This document shows positions 1-6,629 of a stretch of 8,783 nucleotides of DNA, in pieces (positions within the stretch are counted from its first letter, which is position 1; each line of letters opens with the position of its first letter). The translations under genes were made by a program, and so were the position numbers. The notes under the pieces are model-generated. The model ran no database searches and was not told where the DNA came from. It saw nothing but the letters and a program-made list of their open reading frames with translations. Source of the stretch: a bacterium (GTDB lineage Bacteria > JAMCPX01). The stretch spans positions 1-8,783 of the forward strand of contig JAJYJX010000105.1 in the NCBI GenBank assembly GCA_021789095.1, given 5' to 3'.

Positions 1-1373
1 TCCAGAAAGATGATCTTTATGTCCTGGCCGCCTACATCGCATATTACATCTACATCCTTGTAGAAATGGAGTGCTGATTTTGTATGCGCCACGGTCTCGA
101 CGATTGCGACGTCCGCTCCTATTGCCTCTTTTATGATGTCCTTTGCATAGCCTGTTGTGCCTGCCCCCAGTATTTCCAGAGCAGGTGCGGAATGCCTGCC
201 TGTCACGGCATCGTTCAAGCTCAGAAGGATCTGCTTCGTATCATCGATCGGATTGCCTCGCGAGAGTATATATGCCCGTTCAATGACCTCACCGTCTTCT
301 GTAATAAGCACGCCTTTTGTCGATGTGGAGCCGCCGTCTATGCCTAGGTATGCCTTAATAACTTTATCCCTGTTAAACTGAAGTGTCGGCTTATAGGCTT
401 GAACTGAACTTTTCAGAAAGGGCACCGACCCTTCCAGTTTGCCGGAAGGCCCCTGTATGTCCGGATTAGTCGTGTTTCTTATTTTGTGAAGATGCTGTTC
501 AAGTATGTCTGCACCACGAAATTTGCTTTCCTGTTCGTCCGATATGCCATAGAATATGCTTCCTATTGCGGCAAAAAACTGTGCATTGTCCGGCACCCTT
601 ATATGCGACGCAGGATCGCCTTTTACTTTTATACCCCTCTGTTCCCAGAGCAAGGGTATATTGTGCTGCCATGCCTGTTTCAGTGCGGGGATAAAGGTAT
701 TAGGACCGCCGAGCAGCAGAACATCCGGGGTCAGCGTGTTGCCGCGTGTAAGCACGCTCAGGTTCTGCTGGACTATCGCCTCAAACAATGAAGCCATGAG
801 TTCTTCCGGTGGCACTCCCTGTTTCTGGAGGCTGTTTATGTCCATTTCTGCAAATACGCCGCATCTGCCTGCAACAGTGTGTATCTTTATGCCCGTGTAT
901 TCGAGCTCCGGCAGGTATTGCTGCGTAACGTTCAGTTTTCCCGAAATCCTGTCTATGACTGTACCCGTGCCGCCTGCACACTTGTCATTCATGGTTGTAA
1001 ATCTGCGCTTCCTGCCTGTTGCAGGTTCAATAGACCATATGATGGCCTTTGCGTCCTGTCCGCCTATTTCTATTACGCTGTTTATATCCGGATAAAGTTT
1101 TTCCACTACAAGGGTTATAGCATTGACCTCCTGCACATACCTGCATCCCAGTACGGATGCGATGGTGCCGCCGCCGCTGCCTGTGACAAAAAGGCTCAGA
1201 TCTGCGTTGCCGAACCTCTCCTGAATCTCCGAGAGGAACTCTATGACCGTTTCTATCTGCCTTGCCTCGTGCCTCTGGTAAGAGCTGTAGAGTATGTTTT
1301 GCGCATCGTCCATAACCACACCTTTAACTGTGGTGGAACCTACATCAAGTCCTGTGAAATACCTGGATGCCAT
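1..1373 (-). CDS. Two-module BadF/HgdC-type acyl-CoA dehydratase activase, 3' part cut by window edge
   Basis: The 457 visible residues contain two successive ASKHA (Hsp70/actin-fold) ATPase modules of the BadF/BadG/BcrA/BcrD family. Module 1 spans about 5-280: phosphate-binding loop GLDVGSTTVKGVV at 8-20, TGSGGG 64-69, IGGQDAK 103-109. C132 (in NDKCAGGTG) and C171 (in AGRCGVFAE) match the two cysteines that in HgdC ligate the [4Fe-4S] cluster bridging the dimer. Module 2 starts near 341 with a second loop, GIDGGSTSTKGV (344-355), then GAGTTGYA 403-410 and DVGGQDIK 446-453 just before the edge. HgdC is about 260 residues with one module. Two modules point to the long fused activase class, usually well over 1000 residues with added dehydratase-related domains, which would lie beyond the window. 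Known family role: ATP-driven injection of one electron at low potential into a 2-hydroxyacyl-CoA dehydratase or benzoyl-CoA-reductase-like partner. The substrate here is unknown. The ATG lies one base after the tetR stop, so the gene is probably translated from the tetR mRNA. Cytoplasmic; no membrane segment seen. Confidence 0.9.
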   Translation of the reverse strand, partial: MASRYFTGLDVGSTTVKGVVMDDAQNILYSSYQRHEARQIETVIEFLSEIQERFGNADLSLFVTGSGGGTIASVLGCRYVQEVNAITLVVEKLYPDINSVIEIGGQDAKAIIWSIEPATGRKRRFTTMNDKCAGGTGTVIDRISGKLNVTQQYLPELEYTGIKIHTVAGRCGVFAEMDINSLQKQGVPPEELMASLFEAIVQQNLSVLTRGNTLTPDVLLLGGPNTFIPALKQAWQHNIPLLWEQRGIKVKGDPASHIRVPDNAQFFAAIGSIFYGISDEQESKFRGADILEQHLHKIRNTTNPDIQGPSGKLEGSVPFLKSSVQAYKPTLQFNRDKVIKAYLGIDGGSTSTKGVLITEDGEVIERAYILSRGNPIDDTKQILLSLNDAVTGRHSAPALEILGAGTTGYAKDIIKEAIGADVAIVETVAHTKSALHFYKDVDVICDVGGQDIKIIFL

Positions 1374-1374
1374 T

Positions 1375-1989
1375 TTATGCGCCTCTGCTTCCCTGTTTTC
1401 CGCCGTTCACTGCAAGTCCGTACAGGTTGAATTCGATCAGATCTTTTATGAGCCTGTCGAGCTGCGGCATGTTGTTTTCGGGACGTGTAATCCTGTCCGT
1501 GATTTCCTTTACACCCCCCATTATGAACACGGAGATGAGATTCAGATCCCCGTTCTTTACAATGTTCATGTATACTCCCAATGTCAGTGCGCTTTCGATA
1601 AGTGCTGCAATCTTATTATAGAATCCCTCTATCTTCTGATCTGTTATGCTGTCCAGACCAGGGGCGTGCCTGAACAGTATCCTTGTTAGCTCTGAGTCAT
1701 CCATTGCAAGCTGGAACACCCTTTTCAGATTGTCTGCAATCTGTTCAATGGGGGGCTTACTACCGGGAGCTATAACAATCCTTTCTACCGAATCATTGAT
1801 TCTTTTTAGCAGCTGGTCAAACAGTGCATCAAAGATCCCGCGTTTGTCCTTAAAGTAAAGGTAGAACGTACCGCGTGCTATACCTGCACGTTTTATTATA
1901 TCGTTTATACTTGTCTCGTGGTATCCTTTTATGGCAAACATTTCTTTTGCAGCGCTTAAAATTAATAGTTTTCTTTCCTCAGGAAGCAT
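1375..1989 (-). CDS. TetR/AcrR-family transcriptional repressor
   Basis: A 204-residue protein, normal length for the family. The N-terminal DNA-binding domain is clear: residues about 5-50 with helix-turn-helix at about 26-46 (TSINDIIKRAGIARGTFYLY) followed by FKDKRGIFDAL, the classic TetR_N pattern. The C-terminal part (about 70-195) is the all-helical ligand-binding and dimerisation region. The stretch ILFRHAPGLD (about 104-113) resembles TetR proteins linked to acyl-CoA and fatty-acid metabolism, which is suggestive only. The ATG at 1989 is preceded by GGGG about 7 nt upstream, a usable ribosome binding site. It is the first gene of a two-gene operon: the stop codon is one base before the activase ATG. 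A perfect 24-bp palindrome sits over its promoter about 115 bp upstream, so autorepression together with control of the activase is the likely regulation. The inducer is not evident; an acyl-CoA related to the activase pathway is an inference from context. Confidence 0.93.
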   Translation of the reverse strand: MLPEERKLLILSAAKEMFAIKGYHETSINDIIKRAGIARGTFYLYFKDKRGIFDALFDQLLKRINDSVERIVIAPGSKPPIEQIADNLKRVFQLAMDDSELTRILFRHAPGLDSITDQKIEGFYNKIAALIESALTLGVYMNIVKNGDLNLISVFIMGGVKEITDRITRPENNMPQLDRLIKDLIEFNLYGLAVNGGKQGSRGA

Positions 1990-2105
1990 TATTTACCCCG
2001 TTACAAAGTTCCGTCATTTATGACGAAGATAAAATGATACATTCTAAATTCCATTTAAAAGGGACGCGGCTTTAAACTGCAGCCTTTCTAACTGGGCTGA
2101 CCCCC

Positions 2106-2129
2106 ATTAGACTGACATGTCAGTCTAAT
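2106..2129. promoter_or_regulatory. Perfect 24-bp palindromic operator, likely site of the TetR repressor
   Basis: The left half ATTAGACTGACA is followed directly by its exact reverse complement TGTCAGTCTAAT, with no spacer and no mismatch. The core GACTGACATGTCAGTC resembles known TetR-family operators (two half sites with dyad symmetry). It overlaps the putative -10 element and start site of the tetR-activase promoter on the minus strand, where a bound dimer would block RNA polymerase. The assignment to this TetR is by position and architecture; binding itself is inferred. Confidence 0.8.
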
Positions 2130-2154
2130 TATCCATCAAAGGCTTTCCTGTCAA
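2128..2154 (-). promoter_or_regulatory. Sigma-70-type promoter of the tetR-activase operon
   Basis: On the minus strand a perfect -35 TTGACA occupies 2154-2149 and a -10 GATAAT (5 of 6) occupies 2133-2128. The spacer is 15 bp, shorter than the ideal 17. The stretch upstream of the -35 (2158-2190) is a run of A/T tracts like an UP element, which could offset the short spacer. Transcription would start near 2121, inside the palindromic operator, and give a leader of about 130 nt before the tetR ATG. Confidence 0.65.
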
Positions 2155-2200
2155 GAGATTTTTAATATTTTTTTAATTACCTTATTTTTTAGGGTGTTAA

Positions 2201-2262
2201 GAAAAGTTGTATACTATTTACAACATCTTCCATAGTTTTAAGGTTAACAAAATCAACTTTTC
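2201..2262. repeat. Nested inverted repeat in the intergenic region
   Basis: The outer arms are GAAAAGTTG (2201-2209) and CAACTTTTC (2254-2262), a perfect 9-bp match 44 bp apart. Inside, overlapping the left arm, GTTGTA (2206-2211) and TACAAC (2219-2224) form a second 6-bp hairpin with a 7-nt loop. The two structures share bases, so as RNA they would be mutually exclusive. It lies upstream of both divergent promoters. The function is unknown; it could be a regulator site, a remnant of a small repeat, or chance in AT-rich DNA. Confidence 0.45.
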
Positions 2263-2295
2263 GACTCCCCGGCTTTTACAGGTTGTCCTACGATT

Positions 2296-2395
2296 GTCAT
2301 TCTGAGGCGTAGCCGAAGAATCTAAAATCATAGAGTCTTAAGAGAGTATATCCTGAGCGAAAAAAAATAAGATTCTTCACGGAGTTTACTCCTCA
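2296..2395. repeat. REP/MITE-like interspersed inverted-repeat element, partly degraded
   Basis: The left arm starts TGTCATTCTGAGG and ends GAAGAATCT (2315-2323). The right arm is AGATTCTTC (2370-2378), a perfect 9-bp complement, and ends CCTCA (2391-2395), complementary to TGAGG at 2303-2307. The arms carry small internal differences, and the outer 'GTCATTC' part has no partner on the right, so the right end looks eroded. A third partial copy of the motif, CCTGAGCGAA, lies at 2352-2361. The TCATTCTGAG…GAAGAATCT pattern is of a kind I associate with short repeats scattered between genes in many anaerobe genomes; copy number in this genome is not visible here. Confidence 0.65.
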
Positions 2396-2431
2396 TAAGA
2401 TCATTGCATATTTTGTTCTTTTATTATTATG

Positions 2432-2437
2432 TATAAT
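2432..2437 (+). promoter_or_regulatory. Candidate -10 element for the typA operon
   Basis: A perfect TATAAT lies 33 bp before the typA ATG and would give a leader of about 26 nt. No good -35 is present: with 17-bp spacing the hexamer is TATTTT (2409-2414), and TTGCAT at 2404-2409 is too far upstream (22-bp spacer). The surrounding 2400-2470 stretch is very AT-rich, so a chance match is possible. Confidence 0.45.
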
Positions 2438-2469
2438 GCCTCCTTATTATAAAATGGTTATATTAAAAT

Positions 2470-4317
2470 ATGATTATGCTATCAGCAGATAAAATCAGAA
2501 ACATAGGAATAATAGCGCATATAGACCATGGGAAAACGACACTGGTAGATGCCATGCTCAAGCAGTCGGGTATTTTCCGCATTAATGAGCAGGTCATGGA
2601 AAGGGTGATGGACTCGTTCGAGCTCGAGCGCGAGCGGGGCATCACGATACTCGCAAAGAACACATCGATCCGGTACAACGACTATAAGATTAACATCGTC
2701 GATACACCGGGACACGCTGATTTCAGCGGCGAGGTTGAAAGGGCGCTTTCAATGGTTGACGGCGTACTTCTGCTCGTAGACGCAATAGACGGTCCGATGC
2801 CGCAGACAAGGTTTGTTCTGAGGAAGGCGCTCGAAAACAAGCTGAAGGCCATTGTTGTTATAAATAAGATTGACAGGCCTGAGGCAAGACCCCAAGATGT
2901 ACTTGATGCTGTATCGGAACTGTTCCTGGATCTTGCTGTAGACCCTTCACAGCTTGATTTCCCTGTCATATACACGTCTGCAAGAAACGGCACTGCGGCA
3001 CTTTCAATGGACGGGCCTTTAAACAGCCTGCAGCCGCTGTTTGATGCCATAGTGAGCCATATACCGTACCCGGAAACAGACACGCATGAAAAATTCGAGA
3101 TGATGATAAGCCAGCTTGCCTACGACCAATACATGGGACCAATGGTCATCGGCAAGGTAAAGAGCGGCAGGCTGCATCCGGGTGAAGAGGTATATATCTA
3201 TCCCAAGGGCGGGCAGGCCACTTTAAAAAAAGTACTAAAGCTGTTCACATTCGAAGGGCTTCAGAGACAGGAGATAGATGAGACTGCGCCCGGAGACATT
3301 ATAGCCATAGCAGGCATTGACACGCAGGACATAGGGACAATTGTTTCTCAAAAAGAGGACATACTGTATGTTGACGGACTAAAAATCGACGAGCCAACGA
3401 TATTCGTGCAGATGCTTGTTAACAACAGCCCCTTCTCCGGCAGGGAGGGTAAATTCTTCACATCAAGACATTTGAGTGAAAGGCTGAAGCGGGAGGTAAA
3501 ATCGAACCTGTCATTAAAGGTAACACCTACCGACAATCCCGATGTCTTTGATGTCGCAGGCAGGGGCGAGCTCCACCTGTCAATTTTGTTTGAAACCATG
3601 CGAAGAGAAGGGTATGAATTCCAGGTGGGTATGCCAAAGGCCATATTGAAACATGCCGATAACAAGATCATGGAGCCCATAGAGGAGCTTACCATTGAAG
3701 TCATTGACGAATACTTTGGCAGGGTTATGGAAAAAATAGGCCCGAGGAAGGGAGAACTTGTCCATTCTTTCAAAACGCCGTCAGGACTTACCCGACTGAT
3801 CTTCTCGATACCCTCACGCGGCATTATAGGGCTGCGTTCGGAACTTTTGCTCGAAACAAAGGGAAATGTTGTTATGCATCACCAGTTCACAAAGTATGAC
3901 GTGTACAGGGGGGATCTGCCGACACGCAAAAAAGGCGTCCAGATCGCCAAGGAACCCGCTGTTGCCGTTGCCTATGCCCTGTGGTTTCTGCAGGAAAGAG
4001 GTCCTTTGTTTCTATCGCCCGGAGACAGAGTTTACGGAGGCATGATCATCGGCATACACAACAAGGAGACAGACCTTGTTGTAAATCCCGGGAAAAAAAA
4101 GCACCTTTCAAACGTAAGGGCAGCAGGCTCTGATGACGCCATAAAGCTTGTTCCTCCGCTGAAGCTTACCCTGGAGTACGGCCTTGGATTCATAGAGGAG
4201 GACGAGCTGCTGGAGATCACACCTGCATCGATACGGTTGAGGAAAAAGGTCCTCGATCATATAGAACGCAAAAGGGCTGAGAGGCACGCTGAACAGGAGA
4301 TAGACGGTGACGAATAA
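2470..4317 (+). CDS. typA: Ribosome-associated translational GTPase TypA/BipA
   Basis: A 615-residue protein, close to the usual length (E. coli BipA is 607). The GTPase domain carries all main motifs: G1 AHIDHGKTT (16-24), G2 region RERGITI (54-60), G3 DTPGH (78-82) and G4 NKID (132-135). EF-G-like domains follow, and then the TypA-specific C-terminal region near 480-595, recognisable from QERGPLFLSPGDRVYGG, DLVVNPGKKKHLSNVRA and DDELLEITPASIRLRKKVL. It binds 70S ribosomes under stress, and in known bacteria it supports ribosome assembly and growth at low temperature. The first ATG is 2470, with an in-frame ATG at 2476. Neither has a recognisable Shine-Dalgarno sequence, so the exact start is uncertain by two codons. 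It is the first gene of a three-gene operon; its last 11 bases overlap the response regulator, whose ribosome binding site lies inside typA. Confidence 0.97.
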   Translation: MIMLSADKIRNIGIIAHIDHGKTTLVDAMLKQSGIFRINEQVMERVMDSFELERERGITILAKNTSIRYNDYKINIVDTPGHADFSGEVERALSMVDGVLLLVDAIDGPMPQTRFVLRKALENKLKAIVVINKIDRPEARPQDVLDAVSELFLDLAVDPSQLDFPVIYTSARNGTAALSMDGPLNSLQPLFDAIVSHIPYPETDTHEKFEMMISQLAYDQYMGPMVIGKVKSGRLHPGEEVYIYPKGGQATLKKVLKLFTFEGLQRQEIDETAPGDIIAIAGIDTQDIGTIVSQKEDILYVDGLKIDEPTIFVQMLVNNSPFSGREGKFFTSRHLSERLKREVKSNLSLKVTPTDNPDVFDVAGRGELHLSILFETMRREGYEFQVGMPKAILKHADNKIMEPIEELTIEVIDEYFGRVMEKIGPRKGELVHSFKTPSGLTRLIFSIPSRGIIGLRSELLLETKGNVVMHHQFTKYDVYRGDLPTRKKGVQIAKEPAVAVAYALWFLQERGPLFLSPGDRVYGGMIIGIHNKETDLVVNPGKKKHLSNVRAAGSDDAIKLVPPLKLTLEYGLGFIEEDELLEITPASIRLRKKVLDHIERKRAERHAEQEIDGDE

Positions 4318-4999
4318 ACAGGTCCTTATAATAGAAGATGATAAAGACATATCAAACCTCATATCGCACTATCTCGGCAGGGAAGGTTTTATACCCATCA
4401 TAGCGTCGGACGGCGAAGAAGGACTATGGCAACTAAAGACAAAAACACCTGCATTGATAGTCCTTGATCTCATGCTTCCGCGCAAAAACGGTTACGAGGT
4501 CATGCAGCAGTTAAAAGTGCAGGAAGCTACAGCGCATATACCGGTCATAATACTCACTGCAAAAGCCGACGAGGTGGATAAGGTACTGGGCCTTGAACTC
4601 GGCGCTGACGATTACATGACAAAACCCTTTAGCCCGAGGGAACTTATTGCAAGGATAAAGGCGGTTATGCGCCGTATGGATCACGAAGCTGCAGCAGAAA
4701 AATCAAAGAAGATCGTCTATGAAAAGCTGGAAATAGATGATATGAAACATGAGGTAAGGTATGACAATAAGATGATGGTCCTGACGTCGAAAGAGTACAG
4801 GCTGCTGAAGTATTTCCTGGAACACAGGGGCATAGTGCTGTCCAGGGATGCCCTGCTGCAGAACATCTGGGGATATAATTATTTCGGTACAACAAGGACT
4901 GTGGACGTACATGTATCAAGATTGAGGAAAAAGATCCCGCAGTTAAACAAGAGTATTCAAAATATTAAAGATATAGGATATAAGTTTACAGATGAATAA
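4307..4999 (+). CDS. PhoB/OmpR-family two-component response regulator
   Basis: 230 residues, the standard length. The receiver domain (about 5-118) has the acidic pair D11/D12, phosphoacceptor D54 in VLDLMLP, the switch T84 and K106 in the TKPF motif, so it should be phosphorylatable. The winged-helix DNA-binding domain (about 134-228) ends with TRTVDVHVSRLRKKI and DIGYKF, typical of PhoB-like activators. The start is GTG at 4307, overlapping the end of typA by 11 bp. AGGAGA at 4295-4300, with a 6-nt spacer, supports this start, and it keeps the usual short N-terminus before the first strand (KQVLIIEDD). Its partner kinase follows with an 8-bp overlap. PhoB itself controls phosphate scavenging, but no pst or phoU gene is visible, so the regulon is not established. 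Confidence 0.95.
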   Translation: MTNKQVLIIEDDKDISNLISHYLGREGFIPIIASDGEEGLWQLKTKTPALIVLDLMLPRKNGYEVMQQLKVQEATAHIPVIILTAKADEVDKVLGLELGADDYMTKPFSPRELIARIKAVMRRMDHEAAAEKSKKIVYEKLEIDDMKHEVRYDNKMMVLTSKEYRLLKYFLEHRGIVLSRDALLQNIWGYNYFGTTRTVDVHVSRLRKKIPQLNKSIQNIKDIGYKFTDE

Positions 5000-6317
5000 A
5001 CCGGCATTCCTGATATTCTTTATGCTGTCATCCCTTACCGGCATCATCGTCCTGCTGGCGGAGCGAATGGGCATAGAATTGTCCGTTTTTGTCGTTTTGG
5101 CCGTTTCTCTTTTCACAGGTGTTGTTGCAGCCGTGTTTTATGCAAAACGTGTAAAAAAAGTTCTGAAACAGATGGTAGCGTCTGCGAAAAGCGACCTCCG
5201 GATCTACAATCTTCCCTATTCATCCACACCGGGAATGGATGACATTTCATCTGTCGTCAAACTCATGATAACAAAGGCCAGGGAATCGGGGGACAATCTC
5301 AGCCGCGGTATAGACGGCATAAAAAAGATCATGGACTCGGTTGATATAGGTATGCTCGTTGTGAACAGGCACGGAAGCGTCGTTTATGCCAATGACTATA
5401 TGGAGAGGTTTGCATCGCTCGGCAAGGATTTAACCGGCATATATTTTCTTGACATTATAAGGAGCTACGAAGCAGAGGCACTGTTCAATGCAATACAATC
5501 AGGCAGCGCACCGAACCAGAAAGACATTTCTCTGTTTACGCCCGAGGAACGCAGGTTCAGCCTGCGGATCAATAAGATAGAATATTTAACAGATGAGCGG
5601 TGCTACCTTTTTACCTTAGAAGACATAACAAGGATCAGAAAGATCGAACAGATAAGACAGGATTTTATTACCAACGCCTCGCATGAGCTGAAAACGCCGC
5701 TAACGTCCATAATCGGGTACCTCGAGGCCCTGAAGGATAATTACAACAATAGGGAATTCGTTGATACGGCTTTCAAGAACGCAAAGAGGATGCAGAGGAT
5801 CGTGGATGACATGCTTGTGCTTTCCAATGCGGACAGGGGAGCGTCCGAGTTTAATTTCAAGGATACCAATATTTCAGACGTCGTTCATGAAGTCTATGAA
5901 TTGCTCGGCAATGAGATTGAAAAAAGACACCAGAAATTCATTTTGAATATACCCGAAGAGGTTGATGTTATTTATACCGACAGGGAGGCATTATTCCATA
6001 TACTCCTCAATCTTATAGACAACGCGGTAAAGTACGGCAATGACAAAGGTGAGATCAGCGTTTCTGCGTCAGAAAGGTCCAATGAAATCGAGATAGTCGT
6101 CAGGGATACCGGCATAGGTATACCGTCAAACGAGCTTGATAGGATCTTCGAGAGGTTTTACACGGTTGACAAGGCACGCTCGCGCGAGCTTGGAGGCACC
6201 GGGCTTGGTCTCTCCATCGTTAAACACTTCGTACTTGCCCACAGCGGAAGGATATGGGTTGAAAGCACGTTGAACAAGGGCAGTGCCTTCCACTTTACGA
6301 TCCCGAAGAAGAAGTAA
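4992..6317 (+). CDS. PhoR-like membrane sensor histidine kinase with PAS domain
   Basis: 441 residues. Two hydrophobic segments at about 5-22 and 29-50 are separated by only about six residues (AERMGIEL region), so there is no periplasmic sensor domain, as in PhoR. A charged linker follows, then a PAS-like domain at about 107-215 (SVDIGMLVVNRHGSVVYAN). The HisKA domain has H231 in ASHELKTPLTSIIGYLEAL. The HATPase domain has the N box around N340-N344 (LLNLIDNAVKYG), G1 DTGIGIP 372-378, F box FERFY 386-390 and G2 GGTGLGLSI 401-409, so it looks catalytically complete. It should autophosphorylate on H231 and pass the phosphate to D54 of the preceding regulator. The ATG overlaps the regulator stop (ATGAATAA). 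The nearest SD-like AGGA (4975-4978) is 13 nt away, so translation probably depends on coupling. The signal sensed is unknown. Confidence 0.95.
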   Translation: MNKPAFLIFFMLSSLTGIIVLLAERMGIELSVFVVLAVSLFTGVVAAVFYAKRVKKVLKQMVASAKSDLRIYNLPYSSTPGMDDISSVVKLMITKARESGDNLSRGIDGIKKIMDSVDIGMLVVNRHGSVVYANDYMERFASLGKDLTGIYFLDIIRSYEAEALFNAIQSGSAPNQKDISLFTPEERRFSLRINKIEYLTDERCYLFTLEDITRIRKIEQIRQDFITNASHELKTPLTSIIGYLEALKDNYNNREFVDTAFKNAKRMQRIVDDMLVLSNADRGASEFNFKDTNISDVVHEVYELLGNEIEKRHQKFILNIPEEVDVIYTDREALFHILLNLIDNAVKYGNDKGEISVSASERSNEIEIVVRDTGIGIPSNELDRIFERFYTVDKARSRELGGTGLGLSIVKHFVLAHSGRIWVESTLNKGSAFHFTIPKKK

Positions 6318-6629
6318 TTTTAAGAACGAGGTTTGTTTGTTCGTTCGGGGCACCCATCCGGGGGGATGGGTCGTGCGATCCACCGAAGATAAATAAGTTT
6401 TTTGTCATAAGGGATGTTAAAGTCCTTTGTATGTTTATATGCAATCACCAGTGTTATAATTTTTGCTGATATTCGAAGAATACCGTTGTTTGACACTGTG
6501 TTATCCTCATTGCTCAAACTTCCTTATTTTGCAAACGCATTTTTCGGGTTAAACACATATACAACAAGCTGCGTCACAAATCAGTTCCTGCCATTATAAA
6601 CAACAGAAAGGAGCAGATAACCATTAAGA
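6318..6629. other. Convergent intergenic region without a supported gene
   Basis: This 312-bp stretch separates the 3' ends of the histidine kinase and radical SAM genes. It contains a GC-rich hairpin near its left end and is AT-rich elsewhere. Short open frames on both strands (6414-6599 plus, 6320-6517 minus) show no recognisable domain. The plus one has no well-placed ribosome binding site; the minus one has an AAGGA about 11 nt upstream. I do not call either as a gene. Confidence 0.6.
6324..6371. other. Tandem hairpins after the histidine kinase gene; possible weak terminator
   Basis: The first hairpin pairs GAACGA (6324-6329) with TCGTTC (6341-6346). The second, stronger one pairs ACCCATCC (6352-6359) with GGATGGGT (6364-6371) around a GGGG loop. 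No T-run follows directly; the nearest is at 6398-6403 on the plus strand, after a 26-nt gap. It could slow or end transcription from the typA operon, mark an mRNA 3' end, or be part of an interspersed repeat, but it is not a textbook intrinsic terminator. Confidence 0.4.

Noticed and set aside
84-1689. Several plus-strand open frames of 74-183 codons across the left operon
   Set aside because: They are antisense to the activase and TetR genes, which have clear family motifs in the minus frame; the plus frames show Cys-rich, low-similarity translations and no ribosome binding sites.
2080-2099. CAGCC/GGCTG hairpin in the tetR leader as a possible riboswitch or attenuator
   Set aside because: Only a 5-bp stem with a 10-nt loop and no recognised riboswitch core; the leader length alone is not evidence.
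6320-6517. 65-residue minus-strand frame downstream of the radical SAM gene
   Set aside because: An AAGGA is present about 11 nt upstream, but the C-terminal third reads through the hairpin repeat and no domain is recognisable; not enough to call a gene.
6414-6599. 61-residue plus-strand frame with a hydrophobic N-terminus
   Set aside because: The purines before the ATG abut it directly rather than at proper spacing, no homology is recognisable, and it lies in AT-rich convergent intergenic DNA where such frames arise by chance.
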